Below, piece after piece: positions 5,189 through 5,193 of a DNA stretch of 5,193 nt. Under the pieces are notes generated by a model, which saw only the letters and a list, made by a program, of their open reading frames with translations, searched no databases and was not told where the DNA came from. The number at the start of each line of letters is the position of its first letter. Positions within the stretch are counted from its first letter, which is position 1. The DNA is taken from positions 1 to 5,193 of the forward strand of contig JALWML010000233.1 of NCBI GenBank assembly GCA_027083915.1, in the 5' to 3' direction. The stretch comes from Lysobacterales bacterium. Lineage in GTDB: Bacteria > Pseudomonadota > Gammaproteobacteria > Xanthomonadales > Marinicellaceae. A program made the translations under genes and the position numbers.

Positions 5189-5193
5189 TATAC

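Noticed and set aside
4113..5193. Second attachment site (direct repeat of the tRNA 3' end)
   Set aside because: No copy of the T-arm or acceptor sequence such as TTCGAATCC or ACGGCCC was found to the right of the tRNA within the window.

Overview
The window is AT-rich DNA that most likely comes from a gammaproteobacterium. The evidence is the gene order pal - cpoB (ybgF) - queE - queC followed by tRNA-Lys, which is a known neighbourhood in gammaproteobacteria such as Pseudomonas. The low G+C would fit a SUP05/Thioglobus-type or symbiont lineage, but that is inference from composition and not a sequence match.

Layout: bases 1-286 have no convincing gene. They hold a nested inverted-repeat region (about 13-104) and a strong hairpin terminator (132-161) that separates pal from whatever lies upstream, where tolB would be expected. 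Five plus-strand genes follow: pal (287-850), a second terminator (891-917), cpoB (946-1758), queE (1767-2414), queC (2434-3111) and a YcbX-like MOSC-domain gene (3108-3914). From cpoB to the MOSC gene the gaps are 8 nt, 19 nt and a 4-nt ATGA overlap, so these four are probably one transcription unit. Next come a good sigma-70 promoter, a two-hairpin leader and a complete tRNA-Lys(UUU) gene with encoded CCA (4037-4112).

Beyond the tRNA the character changes. About 750 bases carry no intact gene but hold three degenerate tandem copies of a roughly 115-bp unit, a REP-like GTAG-hairpin, and what looks like the decayed right end of an IS3-family insertion sequence. A minus-strand reading frame of unknown function (4862-5188) closes the window. 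It looks like a fragment because an in-frame stop lies directly before its only possible start, a GTG.

Function: Pal and CpoB belong to the Tol-Pal envelope system, which constricts the outer membrane and coordinates it with septal peptidoglycan synthesis. QueE and QueC catalyse consecutive steps to preQ0, the 7-deazaguanine precursor of queuosine in tRNA. The MOSC protein is probably a molybdenum-cofactor reductase of the YcbX/mARC type. The region after tRNA-Lys looks like an accessory or formerly mobile segment at a classic integration hotspot. I found no clearly new defence or other system here; the best candidates for novelty are the tandem repeat array, the tRNA leader structure and the upstream structured region.
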